A DNA stretch of 64,000 nucleotides, taken from NCBI RefSeq assembly GCF_002086125.1, contig NZ_MVHG01000003.1, forward strand, positions 124,001 to 188,000. Reading direction: 5' to 3'. Within the stretch, counting starts at the first letter, position 1; each line of letters starts with the position of its first letter. Below are positions 38,457 through 47,339 of the stretch, one piece after another. The notes beneath the pieces are model-generated. The model was not told the origin of the DNA, ran no database searches, and worked only from the letters and a program-made list of their open reading frames with translations. Source of the stretch: Mycobacterium arosiense ATCC BAA-1401 = DSM 45069 (lineage in GTDB: Bacteria > Actinomycetota > Actinomycetes > Mycobacteriales > Mycobacteriaceae). Made by a program: the position numbers and the translations under genes.

Positions 38457-39571
38457 GACGCCGTCGCATAGCGGTTGGGGGCGGCCGGCAATCCGAGGCG
38501 TTCGCGCAGTGTCTCGCCGTCGCGGTAGCCGGTGCGGAATCGGCCGGCGCGCTGCAGGCGCGGCACCAGGTCGTCGACGATGCCGGGCAGATCGAGGGCG
38601 TTGACCGCGGGGCGTAGCCGCACCCCGTCGACCCCGGCGTCCTGCCAGGCGAGCAGCAGGTCCGCGAGATCGCCTGTGCTGCCGACGAATACGTGCGCAT
38701 CGGAAGAGATCTCCGCCGCCGGGGTTACCGGATCGTCGACCAGCGACACCACCAGGTCGGCATAGATTTTGAGCTTCCGGCGCGCGGCGCGTTCCGCGTG
38801 GTCGACGTCGGCCAGGATCGCGCGCAGCGAACCCTCATCGCGCGGGGTGATGAACACCAGGTCGGCGTTGGCGGCGGCGAACTCGTAGACGCGTGGCGCG
38901 TGCGCCAGGGCGGCCACCACCGGTTGGCCCTGGGGCGGCCGCGGGGTAATCGAGGGTCCTTTGACCGAGAAGTGTTCGCCGACGAAGTCGATGTAGTGCA
39001 GTTTGTCGCGGTCGATATAGCGGCCGGTTGCGACGTCGCGGATGACGGCGTCGTCCTCCCAGCTGTGCCAGAGCCGGCGCACCACCTCCACCGCGTCGGC
39101 GGCCTCCTCGAACAGCTCGTCGCCTTCCGGCGCGGCCCGCCGGCCGAACAGCGCCGCCTCGTGCGCCGTCGGACTCACCCGCACCTGCCAGCCCGCCCGG
39201 CCATGTGAAATATGGTCAACGGTCGCAATGGCTTTCGAGACGTGGAACGGTTCGGTATGGGTGACTGTCGCCACCGGAATCAGGCCGATGTGCCGGGTGG
39301 CCGGCGCGACGCGGGCGGCCACCAGCGTGGCGTCGGCGCGTCCCGCCAACCGCCGCGGCGAGATGTCGGCCCGACGTCCGGGCTGCGCGTCCAGGCTGTC
39401 GTCGATGGTCACAAAATCCAGGAGCCCACGCTCGGCGGTGCCCGCCAGCGCCGCCCAATAGCTACCGCTGAGTTGCCCGCCCCCGGTCGCGTTGTGCGCG
39501 AACGCGTATCGCCATGCCTGGGGGTGCCAACCGTAGCCGTCCAGCCCCAGGGCCAGATGCAGGTCGGTCAT
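38453..39571 (-). CDS. LLM-class flavin-dependent oxidoreductase, first gene of the operon
   Basis: A luciferase-like monooxygenase of 372 residues (MTDLHLALGLDGYGWHPQAW), with TERGLLDFVTIDDSLD, HTEPFHVSKAIATVDHISHG and GRAGWQVRVSPTAHE marking the NtaA-like side of the family. The C-terminus shares LRERLGLPAAP with the end of the third gene, so these two are probably related by duplication. It is transcribed from the 218-base gap after cysE. The substrate is unknown; alkanesulfonate or other organosulfur desulfuration is suggested by the neighbourhood. Confidence 0.88.
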   Translation of the reverse strand: MTDLHLALGLDGYGWHPQAWRYAFAHNATGGGQLSGSYWAALAGTAERGLLDFVTIDDSLDAQPGRRADISPRRLAGRADATLVAARVAPATRHIGLIPVATVTHTEPFHVSKAIATVDHISHGRAGWQVRVSPTAHEAALFGRRAAPEGDELFEEAADAVEVVRRLWHSWEDDAVIRDVATGRYIDRDKLHYIDFVGEHFSVKGPSITPRPPQGQPVVAALAHAPRVYEFAAANADLVFITPRDEGSLRAILADVDHAERAARRKLKIYADLVVSLVDDPVTPAAEISSDAHVFVGSTGDLADLLLAWQDAGVDGVRLRPAVNALDLPGIVDDLVPRLQRAGRFRTGYRDGETLRERLGLPAAPNRYATAS

Positions 39572-39619
39572 GGGCTGACCCCGATGATCACCATCGGTTC
39601 AGCGTCGCGCAATCGTGGT

Positions 39620-39673
39620 CATAACCCACTGTGCAACGCTGCGGGCGGCGCTGCATTCCAAAATCGGGTTATG
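39620..39673. promoter_or_regulatory. Separated inverted repeat upstream of the monooxygenase operon
   Basis: CATAACCC at 39620-39627 and GGGTTATG at 39666-39673 are perfect complements 38 bases apart, between the first monooxygenase start (39571, minus) and the end of cysE. They could be two half-sites of a regulator or a stem. Nothing else identifies it. Confidence 0.25.
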
Positions 39674-39789
39674 TTCAGGCTGAGTAATACTTCGCCGAGC
39701 TCACCTGGGTCAGAAAGCGGCGATGCGAGTTCGGTGCAGCGTGGCGAATTCGGGTCGCCGAACCGTCTTCGGCTGAACGCCACCGTCTT

Positions 39790-40473
39790 TCAGATGGAGA
39801 AGTCCTCGCCGTGCCACACACCGGCTTCGGGCGGCCGGATGACGTGATTGGCCTGGGCGCCGTCCGCCCGGGCTTCGAGCTTGGTCACGCGGGTCAGCAG
39901 CGACTGAAGGCTGACGCCGACGAGGTCGGGCATCATCGAGTCGTCCGGGCTGCCGGGGCGGCTGCGGCTGATGACCTGGCCGGGCACGCCGATGACCACT
40001 GAGCTCGACGGAACCTCTTTGACCACCACGGCGTTGGCGCCGATGCGGCTGTCGTCGCCCACCTTGATGGCGCCCAGGATCTTCGCTCCGGCGCCGATAA
40101 TCACCCGATCACCGATCGTCGGGTGTCGCTTTCCGACGTCCCTGCCGCTGCCTCCGAGGGTGACGCCGTGGTAAAGGGTCACGTCCTCTCCCACCTCGGC
40201 GGTCTCACCGATCACCACTCCGGTCGCGTGGTCGATGAAAAGACCGGGGCCCAAGACGGCGCCGGGATGGATCTCGACGCCGGTCAGAATCCGGGTGATC
40301 TCGGCGGTGATACGCGCGATTAGCCTTGCGCCGCGGTTCCACAGCCAGTGGTTGATGCGGTGGCACCAGATGGCGTGCACGCCGGGGTAGGCAAAGATCA
40401 CCTGCAACGTGGTCGGGAGGGCTGGATCCCGCTCCCGGGCCGCTCGTATGTCACGACGGATGGCTTCGAGCAT
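39790..40473 (-). CDS. cysE: CysE, serine O-acetyltransferase
   Basis: Makes O-acetylserine from serine and acetyl-CoA, the carbon skeleton for cysteine. The product has 227 residues with the left-handed beta-helix hexapeptide repeats and the catalytic region [20 protein letters not shown], then [20 protein letters not shown]. It is the short EpsC/CysE form. The C-terminus [16 protein letters not shown] is nearly that of Rv2335. The ATG at 40473 lies 2 bases after the cysK stop, so cysK-cysE form one operon; the longer open frame upstream is inside cysK. Confidence 0.95.
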   Translation of the reverse strand: MLEAIRRDIRAARERDPALPTTLQVIFAYPGVHAIWCHRINHWLWNRGARLIARITAEITRILTGVEIHPGAVLGPGLFIDHATGVVIGETAEVGEDVTLYHGVTLGGSGRDVGKRHPTIGDRVIIGAGAKILGAIKVGDDSRIGANAVVVKEVPSSSVVIGVPGQVISRSRPGSPDDSMMPDLVGVSLQSLLTRVTKLEARADGAQANHVIRPPEAGVWHGEDFSI

Positions 40474-40475
40474 GG

Positions 40476-41408
40476 CTAATCGGCCAGGTCGGCGAATAAT
40501 GGCGTGCTGAGGTACCGCTCGCCGAAGTCGGGTAACACCACGACGACGAGCTTTCCGGCGTTCTCGGGCCGGCGCGCCACCTGCAGCGCGGCGACGACCG
40601 CCGCCCCCGACGAGATACCGACCAACAGTCCCTCCTCGGCGGCCAGCCGCCGGGCCAGGGTGATGGACTCCTCGTTGCCGACGGCGATCACCTCGTCGAC
40701 CAGATCCATCGCGAGCACCGGCGGGACAAACCCGGCGCCCAGGCCCTGGATGGGGTGCGGTCCCTTCTGCCCGCCGGACAACACCGGCGACCCGGCCGGT
40801 TCCACGGCGATGAACTGCGCCGAGGGCTTGCGCTCCTTGATTACCTGGGCCACGCCGGTGATGGTGCCGCCGGTGCCGACTCCGGCAACGAAGATGTCGA
40901 TCTTGCCGTCGGTGTCGCGCCACACCTCCTCCGCGGTGGTTTTGCGGTGGATCGCGGGGTTCGCCTTGTTCTCGAACTGCTGTGGCACGAAGTAGCGTTG
41001 GTCGCTCTTGGCCAGCTCCTCGGCCTTGGCGATAGCGCCCGGCATCCCCTCGGCGCCCGGGGTCAAGACGATCTCGGCTCCTAAGGCGCGCAACAACATT
41101 CGCCGCTCGACGCTCATGGTCTCCGGCATGGTCAGCACGCAGCGGTAACCGCGGGCCGCGGCCACCAGCGCCAGGGCGATGCCGGTGTTCCCGCTTGTCG
41201 GCTCGAGGATGATGGTGTCCGGTTTGATCAGGCCGGCCTGTTCGGCCGCGTCGATCATCGCGACTCCGATGCGGTCCTTGACACTGTTTCCCGGGTTGAA
41301 GAATTCCAGCTTGGCGACGACGTCGGCGACCGCACCTTCGGTGACCCGGTTCAGCCGGACCAGCGGGGTGTTACCGATCAATTCCGTGACGTTCTCCGCG
41401 ATGCTCAT
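40476..41408 (-). CDS. cysK: CysK, O-acetylserine sulfhydrylase (cysteine synthase A)
   Basis: A PLP enzyme of 310 residues joining O-acetylserine and sulfide to cysteine. The PLP lysine is in [10 protein letters not shown] near residue 44. The substrate loop TSGNTGIAL and the phosphate-binding GTGGTITG are present. Orthologue of CysK1 (Rv2334). It is the first gene before cysE; the thioester-domain gene ends at 41409, directly abutting its start, so the three may be co-transcribed. Confidence 0.96.
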   Translation of the reverse strand: MSIAENVTELIGNTPLVRLNRVTEGAVADVVAKLEFFNPGNSVKDRIGVAMIDAAEQAGLIKPDTIILEPTSGNTGIALALVAAARGYRCVLTMPETMSVERRMLLRALGAEIVLTPGAEGMPGAIAKAEELAKSDQRYFVPQQFENKANPAIHRKTTAEEVWRDTDGKIDIFVAGVGTGGTITGVAQVIKERKPSAQFIAVEPAGSPVLSGGQKGPHPIQGLGAGFVPPVLAMDLVDEVIAVGNEESITLARRLAAEEGLLVGISSGAAVVAALQVARRPENAGKLVVVVLPDFGERYLSTPLFADLAD

Positions 41409-42701
41409 CTATCTTTTGTCTCCAACGACGTAGGACCAGGCCTCATCCGCCTGCCAGCTAATATCGAACTCTATGTTCATCTCGGTGGGGATGGCTAGCG
41501 CTACTGGGGTAAAGCGTTGCGACGCTTCATCCAGCGCCACCCCGGTGAGCACCCGTCCATGCAGATCGCCAACCGTTTTCGCGGTGAGCGTTATTCCCGA
41601 GGTGCCCGGCGCCTGACGAATATAGAAATCTGTGCCGGGTTTGATCGCCTCGCCGAACGCGAAGCCGTCCGCGTCCACCAGCTGGTGACCGTCGGTGGCG
41701 CAGAGGTTCAGCGGAATTCGCACCTGGAACGGCCCGACGAGCCCCGAATCCGCTACGGCGTGCTGGTCGACCAGCACGGCTTCGTCGGCCTGGTGAGCGA
41801 ACTTTTGTGCCTGCGTGAGCAGGTAGTTGTACAGATGCACGACCCTGTCGGCGTTGCGGTAGTGGCGGGCACCGGTGAGCCGGAAGCTGACGTGCTCGAT
41901 TCGGGAGATATCCCCGTCGCAGGGTGCGGCGACCAGCCGGTAGTAGCGGTACCCGCGTCCGCCACGGCCATGGCTGCTCGACGACAGTGTGCTGCCCTCG
42001 CCCAAGCTGCGTTGGAAGCGGCCCCGGCCGGGGCCCACGGACAGCTCCGATCCCGAAACATCGTGCCAGGCAACGCCGTTGACTGATTTTTGCAGCTTCA
42101 CCGTGACGCACCCGGTCGAGGCGGTCGACACGGAGTAGCCGCCGAGCTGAGGTGCGCCGTCGAACTCGAAGGTAATCACCTGCCCGGGCTTTCGCTGAAC
42201 GGCGACGGGCACGTTGAGCGGCCGGGTGTCCAGCGCCAGGCCATTGGTGAAGAACCAGATTGCGGCCTGAGTCGCGGCGATCGCCTCGTGCTCGTTGATG
42301 TTGCCCGGTCCGAGCGGATAACGCGCTTCGCGCACTTGGCGGCTCAGTTCGGCGGTGGAGCACATTGGAAAGGAGTTCCGCAGGATCCAGTCGACCGTGG
42401 CTTCGTGGTCGGACGCGCGCAGATGTGGCAGTGCAGCCCAGGTGTCGACGCGGTAGCGCGAGGGGTGCTGCGGTGCGATGCCGGTGAAATCCAGGGAGTA
42501 GGCGTGCACGTTCGGGTTGAGTCTGATCAGGTCGGTGCGCGCCCAGCTGCCGTCGGTGAACACGACCCGGTCGACGGTGTGGGAATAGGTTCCGCCCCGG
42601 TAGCGGGTCATCCGGTTGAGCGCGGTGGCCGGTCGAACCACCGAACGCCGGCGGGTCGCCACTGGGGCCAGGGCACGGTTGGGCTCAAACAAGATGGTCA
42701 T
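41409..42701 (-). CDS. Thioester-domain (TQXA) protein with the thioester Cys replaced by Ser
   Basis: A protein of 430 residues. Residues about 35-165 match the thioester domain of Gram-positive surface adhesins: a YxxD strand (HAYSLDFTG, 66-74), the WIL-NS-P helix start (VDWILRNSFP), and the TQxA motif ATQAAIWFF with Gln145. In active domains the strand reads YCxD and its Cys bonds to that Gln. Here residue 69 is Ser, so the internal thioester should not form. A C-terminal beta-rich region follows. No signal peptide, LPXTG or membrane helix is visible, which is odd for this adhesin fold. It is divergent from the encapsulin gene and abuts cysK. Confidence 0.75.
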   Translation of the reverse strand: MTILFEPNRALAPVATRRRSVVRPATALNRMTRYRGGTYSHTVDRVVFTDGSWARTDLIRLNPNVHAYSLDFTGIAPQHPSRYRVDTWAALPHLRASDHEATVDWILRNSFPMCSTAELSRQVREARYPLGPGNINEHEAIAATQAAIWFFTNGLALDTRPLNVPVAVQRKPGQVITFEFDGAPQLGGYSVSTASTGCVTVKLQKSVNGVAWHDVSGSELSVGPGRGRFQRSLGEGSTLSSSSHGRGGRGYRYYRLVAAPCDGDISRIEHVSFRLTGARHYRNADRVVHLYNYLLTQAQKFAHQADEAVLVDQHAVADSGLVGPFQVRIPLNLCATDGHQLVDADGFAFGEAIKPGTDFYIRQAPGTSGITLTAKTVGDLHGRVLTGVALDEASQRFTPVALAIPTEMNIEFDISWQADEAWSYVVGDKR

Positions 42702-43062
42702 GGGTTGCTGGTCTTCCTGAAACTTTTTGGCCTGCGCTTCACACCGCCGGGCAGACTCGGCCGTACCGCCCCGGGATGGGCTAGCGCGGGGATTTCTACA
42801 GCGTCAAAGGGCTCAGGAAATCAACAACAACAGCAACAACAGTCCACGCCGACGCAGCGCGACGGGACAAGGCACTCCTGTGCGGGGTGTTGCATGTCCC
42901 CACTATAGGGCATCGGCAGCTCGACTCGTTTTCGCTCATCCGCGCTCTAAATCTTCTGACCTGGCCCAAAGCTTGCCTAGGCTCGGCGCGCGAATCCGTT
43001 TCTATTGGGGGACGATAGATTCGCCGGATCCCGGCCGCAGTTCACGCAAGAAAGGACCCTCA
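42702..43062. promoter_or_regulatory. Divergent intergenic region between thioester-domain and encapsulin genes
   Basis: This 361-base region has no gene but must hold the promoters for both directions. It contains a CAA/CAG triplet tract at 42822-42842 (seven CAR triplets), low in GC for this genome. AAAGGA at 43051-43056 is the ribosome binding site of the encapsulin. No riboswitch or known sulfur-regulator site could be identified by eye. Confidence 0.5.
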
Positions 43063-43986
43063 ATGACGTCGGCTCAAAACGAGTCTCAGACACTTGGCGA
43101 CCTCGCTGCCCGGCAACTAGCTAACGCGACCAAGACTGTCCCCCAGCTTTCGACGATCACGCCGCGCTGGCTCCTGCACCTGCTCGGCTGGGTCGCGGTC
43201 GAGGCCGGTATCTACCGCGTGAATCGCGTAGTCAACCCCGAGCAGGTCGCGATCAAGACCGAAACGGGCGCCGGCACCGACGAGCCGCTGCCCGAGACCT
43301 ATGTCGACTACGAGACCAGTCCGCGCGAATACACGCTGCGCAGCATCTCGACCTTGGTCGACATCCACACCCGCGTGTCTGACCTCTACTCGAGCCCGCA
43401 CGACCAGATCGCCCAGCAGCTGCGGCTGACCATCGAGACGATCAAGGAACGTCAAGAGTTCGAGCTGATCAACAGCCCCGAGTACGGGCTGTTGGCACAG
43501 GCCACGCCCGAGCAGACCATCCAGACGCTCGCCGGCGCCCCCGCGCCCGATGACCTTGACGCGCTCATCACCAAGGTATGGAAAACGCCCAGCTTCTTCC
43601 TCACCCATCCGCTGGGTATCGCCGCTTTCGGCCGGGAAGCCACCTACCGGGGGGTGCCGCCGCCGGTGGTGAGCCTGTTGGGTGCGCAGTTCATCACCTG
43701 GCGCGGGATTCCGCTGATCCCGTCGGACAAGGTTCCGGTGCAGGACGGCAAGACCAAGTTCATCCTGGTGCGCACCGGCGAGGAGCGTCAGGGTGTGGTC
43801 GGCCTCTTCCAGCCCGGCCTGGTCGGGGAGCAGGCGCCGGGGTTGTCGGTGCGGTTCACCGGCATCAACCAGTCAGCAATCGCGACTTACCTTGTCACGC
43901 TGTATACGTCCCTGGCCGTCCTGACCGACGACGCGCTCGCCGTGCTCGACGACGTCGCTGTGGACCAGTTCCATGAGTACAGGTGA
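43063..43986 (+). CDS. Family 2A encapsulin shell protein (35 kDa major membrane protein I)
   Basis: The shell subunit of a protein nanocompartment, 307 residues, the same length as the M. leprae 35 kDa major membrane protein I. It begins MTSAQNESQTLGDLAARQLA. The HK97-type core includes YVDYETSPREYTLRSISTLV (E-loop region), HDQIAQQLRLTIETIKERQE (long helix) and THPLGIAAFGREATYRGVPP. It lacks a signal peptide or true transmembrane helix, so the old 'membrane' name is misleading. The start is the ATG at 43063 behind AAAGGA. The stop overlaps the cysteine desulfurase start by 14 bases; family 2A encapsulins characteristically enclose such a desulfurase and act in sulfur metabolism. Confidence 0.9.
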   Translation: MTSAQNESQTLGDLAARQLANATKTVPQLSTITPRWLLHLLGWVAVEAGIYRVNRVVNPEQVAIKTETGAGTDEPLPETYVDYETSPREYTLRSISTLVDIHTRVSDLYSSPHDQIAQQLRLTIETIKERQEFELINSPEYGLLAQATPEQTIQTLAGAPAPDDLDALITKVWKTPSFFLTHPLGIAAFGREATYRGVPPPVVSLLGAQFITWRGIPLIPSDKVPVQDGKTKFILVRTGEERQGVVGLFQPGLVGEQAPGLSVRFTGINQSAIATYLVTLYTSLAVLTDDALAVLDDVAVDQFHEYR

Positions 43987-45994
43987 GTACCGAGCGGTAG
44001 ACGCCGAAAGCGACCTGCCGATTAGCGCCGCGGAACTTGCCGCACTGGCCAGTCAGCTGTATGCGGCCAGCATTCGGCCGGGTCTGGACAGTCCAGCGCA
44101 GTCGGCGCCGGCCGCGCCGCGCGGCGGCGTGCCGGATGCAACGGTGGCGACCTCGGCCGGGCAGTCGGCGTCCGGCACGGCCGACGTCTATCCCGAACCG
44201 ACCCCGCTGGTCGGCGGCCCCAATGTCTATGTTCCGGTTTCCACGTCAAGCGCGCCGGAAGCCCTGCCGCAGACCGTGCCGGTCGCCCCGCGCGGTAGCA
44301 TCCCGGACGCCACCGCGGTGACCTCGCCCGGTCCGGCGGCCGCAGGGGCGGCGGACCTGTACCCGTCGCCGGTTCCGCAGCTGAATTTCTCCGATATTTA
44401 TCTTCCGACTCCGACATCGGGCCGACCCGAAACCCCGCCACAGACGGTGCCGGTGGCCCCGCGCGGGGGAGCGCCCGAAACGGCGACGGCGGCCGCGGCC
44501 CCATGGTTTGGCGGCGCGCCGGGCGCGTTCGCGGTGCCCGGCGGTATCGTGCCCACGGTGCCCGGCGCGCTGGCCGGGACGACAACGGCCGTGCCCACCG
44601 GCTCGCGCGGTTCGGCACCGTCGTGGCTGCCCGATGTGCCGGCCGTCACCGATCTGGGCTGGTCTGACGCGCCCGTGTCGGCGCCGAACGCACCGGTTGG
44701 TGACGACGGGGACTACCACTTCCTGACCGTCTCCGCTCCCGTGCCGAAGCTTTCCGACGAGCACGAAATATTCGATGTCAACGCGATCCGGGCGGACTTC
44801 CCGATCCTGAAGGAGATCGTCAACGGCAAGCCGCTCATCTGGTTCGACAACGCGGCGACCACCCAAAAGCCGCAGGTTGTGATCGATCGGTTGTCCCACT
44901 TCTACGCTCACGAGAACTCGAATATCCACCGCGCCGCGCACGAATTGGCCGCCCGGGCCACCGACGCCTACGAGGAGGCTCGCGACACCGTCGCCGATTT
45001 CATCGGCGCGCCGAGCTCCGAAAACATCGTGTTCGTGCGCGGCACCACCGAGGCGATCAACCTGGTGGCACACGCATGGGGTGGCAAGCATCTGCAGCCC
45101 GGTGACGAGATCGTCATCACGCACCTGGAGCACCACGCCAATATCGTTCCTTGGCAGCTTATTTCGCAGAAAACGGGCGCGATCCTGAAGGTGGCCCCGA
45201 TCGATGATGCGGGCAACCTGTTGCTGAACGAGTTCGAGGATCTACTCGGTCCGCGGACCAAGCTGGTCGCGGCAAGTCAGGTGTCCAACGCGTTGGGCAC
45301 GGTGGTCCCGGTGGACAAGATCGTCGAGCTGGGCCACCGCTACGGCGCCAGGGTGCTGATCGATGGCGCTCAGTCGATTCAGCACATACCGATCAGCGTC
45401 GCCGAACTGGGCGCGGACTTTTTCGTGTTCTCCGGACACAAGATTTACGGCCCGACCGGGATCGGTGCGCTCTACGGCACCGAGGAGGCGCTGATCGAAA
45501 CACCACCGTGGCAGGGCGGCGGCCACATGATCGCCGACGTCACGCTGGACCGGTCGCTGTACCAGGGACCGCCGACCAAGTTCGAGGCCGGCACCGGCAA
45601 CATCGCCGACGCGGTCGGGCTGACCGAGGCACTGCGCTATGTGCAACGGTTGGGCGTCGAGCGGATCGCCGCCTACGAACACGCATTGCTCGAGTACGCG
45701 ACACCGCGGCTGGCCGACATTCCGGGTGTGCGCCTGGTGGGTACCGCCGAGGAGAAGGCCAGCGTGCTGTCCTTCGTGCTTGCCGGTCACGAGCCGCTCG
45801 AGGTGGGCAAGGCGCTCAACGCCGAGGGCATCGCGGTGCGCGCCGGTCATCACTGCGCGCAGCCTGCCCTGCGGCGGTTGGGCCTAGAGGCCACCGTTCG
45901 TCCGTCGTTCGCCTTCTACAACACGTTCGAAGAGATCGACGTTTTCCTCAAGGCGGTGCGCCGGATCGCCGAGGGCGGCACCGACGTCGGCTGA
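43973..45994 (+). CDS. SufS-like cysteine desulfurase with long disordered N-terminal cargo region
   Basis: A PLP enzyme of 673 residues that removes sulfur from cysteine as persulfide. The catalytic domain starts near residue 266 (IFDVNAIRADFPILKEIVNG). PLP-binding Lys490 is in FSGHKIYGPTG and catalytic Cys628 is in RAGHHCAQP, both intact. The first 250 or so residues are Pro/Ala-rich and disordered, after a short helix (ISAAELAALASQLYAASIRP). They contain a 57-residue repeat: APRG occurs at residues 48, 105 and 162. The start lies 14 bases inside the encapsulin gene. Similar extensions target desulfurase cargo into family 2A encapsulin shells, so this is the predicted cargo-loading region. 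Confidence 0.92.
   Translation: MSTGEYRAVDAESDLPISAAELAALASQLYAASIRPGLDSPAQSAPAAPRGGVPDATVATSAGQSASGTADVYPEPTPLVGGPNVYVPVSTSSAPEALPQTVPVAPRGSIPDATAVTSPGPAAAGAADLYPSPVPQLNFSDIYLPTPTSGRPETPPQTVPVAPRGGAPETATAAAAPWFGGAPGAFAVPGGIVPTVPGALAGTTTAVPTGSRGSAPSWLPDVPAVTDLGWSDAPVSAPNAPVGDDGDYHFLTVSAPVPKLSDEHEIFDVNAIRADFPILKEIVNGKPLIWFDNAATTQKPQVVIDRLSHFYAHENSNIHRAAHELAARATDAYEEARDTVADFIGAPSSENIVFVRGTTEAINLVAHAWGGKHLQPGDEIVITHLEHHANIVPWQLISQKTGAILKVAPIDDAGNLLLNEFEDLLGPRTKLVAASQVSNALGTVVPVDKIVELGHRYGARVLIDGAQSIQHIPISVAELGADFFVFSGHKIYGPTGIGALYGTEEALIETPPWQGGGHMIADVTLDRSLYQGPPTKFEAGTGNIADAVGLTEALRYVQRLGVERIAAYEHALLEYATPRLADIPGVRLVGTAEEKASVLSFVLAGHEPLEVGKALNAEGIAVRAGHHCAQPALRRLGLEATVRPSFAFYNTFEEIDVFLKAVRRIAEGGTDVG
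44102..44490 (+). repeat. 171-base in-frame tandem repeat in the desulfurase N-terminal region
   Basis: Residues 44-100 and 101-157 are two copies of a 57-residue unit, with the start of a third at 158-173. Matching segments are APAAPRGGVPDAT / VPVAPRGSIPDAT / VPVAPRGGAPET, then ADVYPEPTP / ADLYPSPVP and NVYVPVSTS / DIYLPTPTS. The spacing of the APRG motif is exactly 57 residues both times. Confidence 0.85.
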
Positions 45995-46038
45995 AGCGGC
46001 TCGCTTGCCGGCTGCCCGGGCGAATGGCGTGATGCGGA

Positions 46039-46071
46039 TGGGGCGCTGAACCCCTAAGGGCCTGCGCCCCA
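46039..46071. terminator. Bidirectional terminator candidate
   Basis: TGGGGCGC (46039-46046) and GCGCCCCA (46064-46071) form a perfect 8-base stem, with CCCCTAAGGG nested in the loop. It lies between the convergent desulfurase and YeiH genes and covers the YeiH stop codon. There is no T-tract, as is common in mycobacteria. Confidence 0.5.
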
Positions 46072-47178
46072 ACCGAATACGCGCGACGTCAGCAGCACGA
46101 TGCCCAGGGAGACGGTGGCGACGACGGTTAACCCGATGACCGCGACGACCAACGGCCGCCACCCGGTGCGCGCGATCTGACGAATGTCGGTGTTCAGTCC
46201 CACACCGGCGAAGGTCAGCAGGAATGCCCACTTCGAGACGTTGGCGAGGTTGGCGGCTTGGCCCTTGCTCAGCCAGCCCGCGGTGGCGATCGCCGAGACC
46301 ACCAGGAAGCCGAGCACAAACTTCGGGAACTTGCTCCAGATGAACGCGGCCTTGGCCTTGGCGCCCCGGGCGATCTCGTCGGCTTCCCCTCGCGCGGCCC
46401 AAAACAGCGCGAAACCGAGCACGACGAAGCCGATCAGCGCGTTACGGGTCGACTTCACCAGCACCGCGATCTTGCCGGCATGGTCGTAGTACAAATATCC
46501 CGTGGCGGTGGTTTCGGCGGTGTTGTCCACGGAAAGCCCCGCCCACAAACCGAATTCGTGGTCGGTCAGGCCGATCGCGTGCCCCAAGGGCGGCAAGACG
46601 AACAGCGACACCGCGCCCAGGGCCAGGATCGCCGCGATCGCGTAGCCGACATCGGAGTTGCGAGCGCGGATCGCCCCCTTGGCCGCCACGATGGCCGACA
46701 CCCCGCAGATGGACGTGCCGATGGCCAACAGCGAGCCGAGCTTGCCCGACAACCCGAACGCGCGGGCCACAACGATGATGATCGTCCCGGCAATGGTCAT
46801 GTCCACCAGGATTTGCACCAGGCTGATCCCACCGAGTTTCGCGATGTCGCCCAGCACGAATCGCGAACCGAGCGCCACGATCCCGGCCTTGAGCCAGAAT
46901 TCATAGGTCAGCACGCCGGGGCGGAATATCGGGTGCAACCCGATGGTGTTGGTGATCAGCAGCCCGATCACGATCGCCCACAACACATATTCGATGTCGG
47001 GCACGGTCCAGTGCTGATGCTTGGCCAGCGTGTTCCACCAGATCTGGGCATATTTGCCCAGCACCCCCACGCCGATCAGAAGCAGAATGCCGGGCACATA
47101 ATCCAGGGGACGGGCGCTGGTGAAGGTGGCCTCCGTCGACGTTTCGTCGGGTTCTACCCGGACGCTCACGCCGGTCAC
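46054..47178 (-). CDS. YeiH/UPF0324-family membrane transporter (putative sulfate exporter)
   Basis: A polytopic membrane protein of about 374 residues with roughly ten hydrophobic segments and the family signatures [34 protein letters not shown] and [15 protein letters not shown]. The family (PF03601) is annotated as putative sulfate exporters, in some bacteria linked to taurine or sulfite metabolism; the transported ion is not proven. I start at the GTG at 47178, which overlaps the stop of the small upstream membrane gene (GTGA). GTGs at 47181 and 47169 are alternatives. Next to a desulfurase nanocompartment, an inorganic sulfur anion is a reasonable substrate guess. Confidence 0.85.
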   Translation of the reverse strand: MTGVSVRVEPDETSTEATFTSARPLDYVPGILLLIGVGVLGKYAQIWWNTLAKHQHWTVPDIEYVLWAIVIGLLITNTIGLHPIFRPGVLTYEFWLKAGIVALGSRFVLGDIAKLGGISLVQILVDMTIAGTIIIVVARAFGLSGKLGSLLAIGTSICGVSAIVAAKGAIRARNSDVGYAIAAILALGAVSLFVLPPLGHAIGLTDHEFGLWAGLSVDNTAETTATGYLYYDHAGKIAVLVKSTRNALIGFVVLGFALFWAARGEADEIARGAKAKAAFIWSKFPKFVLGFLVVSAIATAGWLSKGQAANLANVSKWAFLLTFAGVGLNTDIRQIARTGWRPLVVAVIGLTVVATVSLGIVLLTSRVFGWGAGP

Positions 47179-47339
47179 CACGGGATCCTCGGGAGCACGT
47201 CGGCCACGGCCAACGCGACGATCACACCGGCCACCGCCGTCGCCCACCAGTCCACCGACACCGAACCGAGCCGGGCCGCCCAAGCCGGCCCGTGCGGGGC
47301 GTCGGGGTCCTTGCCGTCAGTTGGCACGCCTTCACCCAC
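47175..47339 (-). CDS. Small single-helix membrane protein coupled to the YeiH gene
   Basis: A 54-residue open frame below the usual gene-calling size. It has a GTG start at 47339 with AGGAG 8 bases upstream. The N-terminal half is acidic and Pro-rich ([17 protein letters not shown]). One transmembrane helix follows ([19 protein letters not shown]), ending LPRIPW. Its TGA overlaps the GTG of the YeiH-type gene. The helix, ribosome binding site and overlap argue that it is a real accessory subunit. I know no named family for it. Confidence 0.65.
   Translation of the reverse strand: MGEGVPTDGKDPDAPHGPAWAARLGSVSVDWWATAVAGVIVALAVADVLPRIPW

Noticed and set aside
42702..43062. Riboswitch (SAM or cobalamin) controlling the encapsulin or thioester-domain gene
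   Set aside because: No recognisable conserved core could be found by eye; a covariance search would be needed to exclude it.
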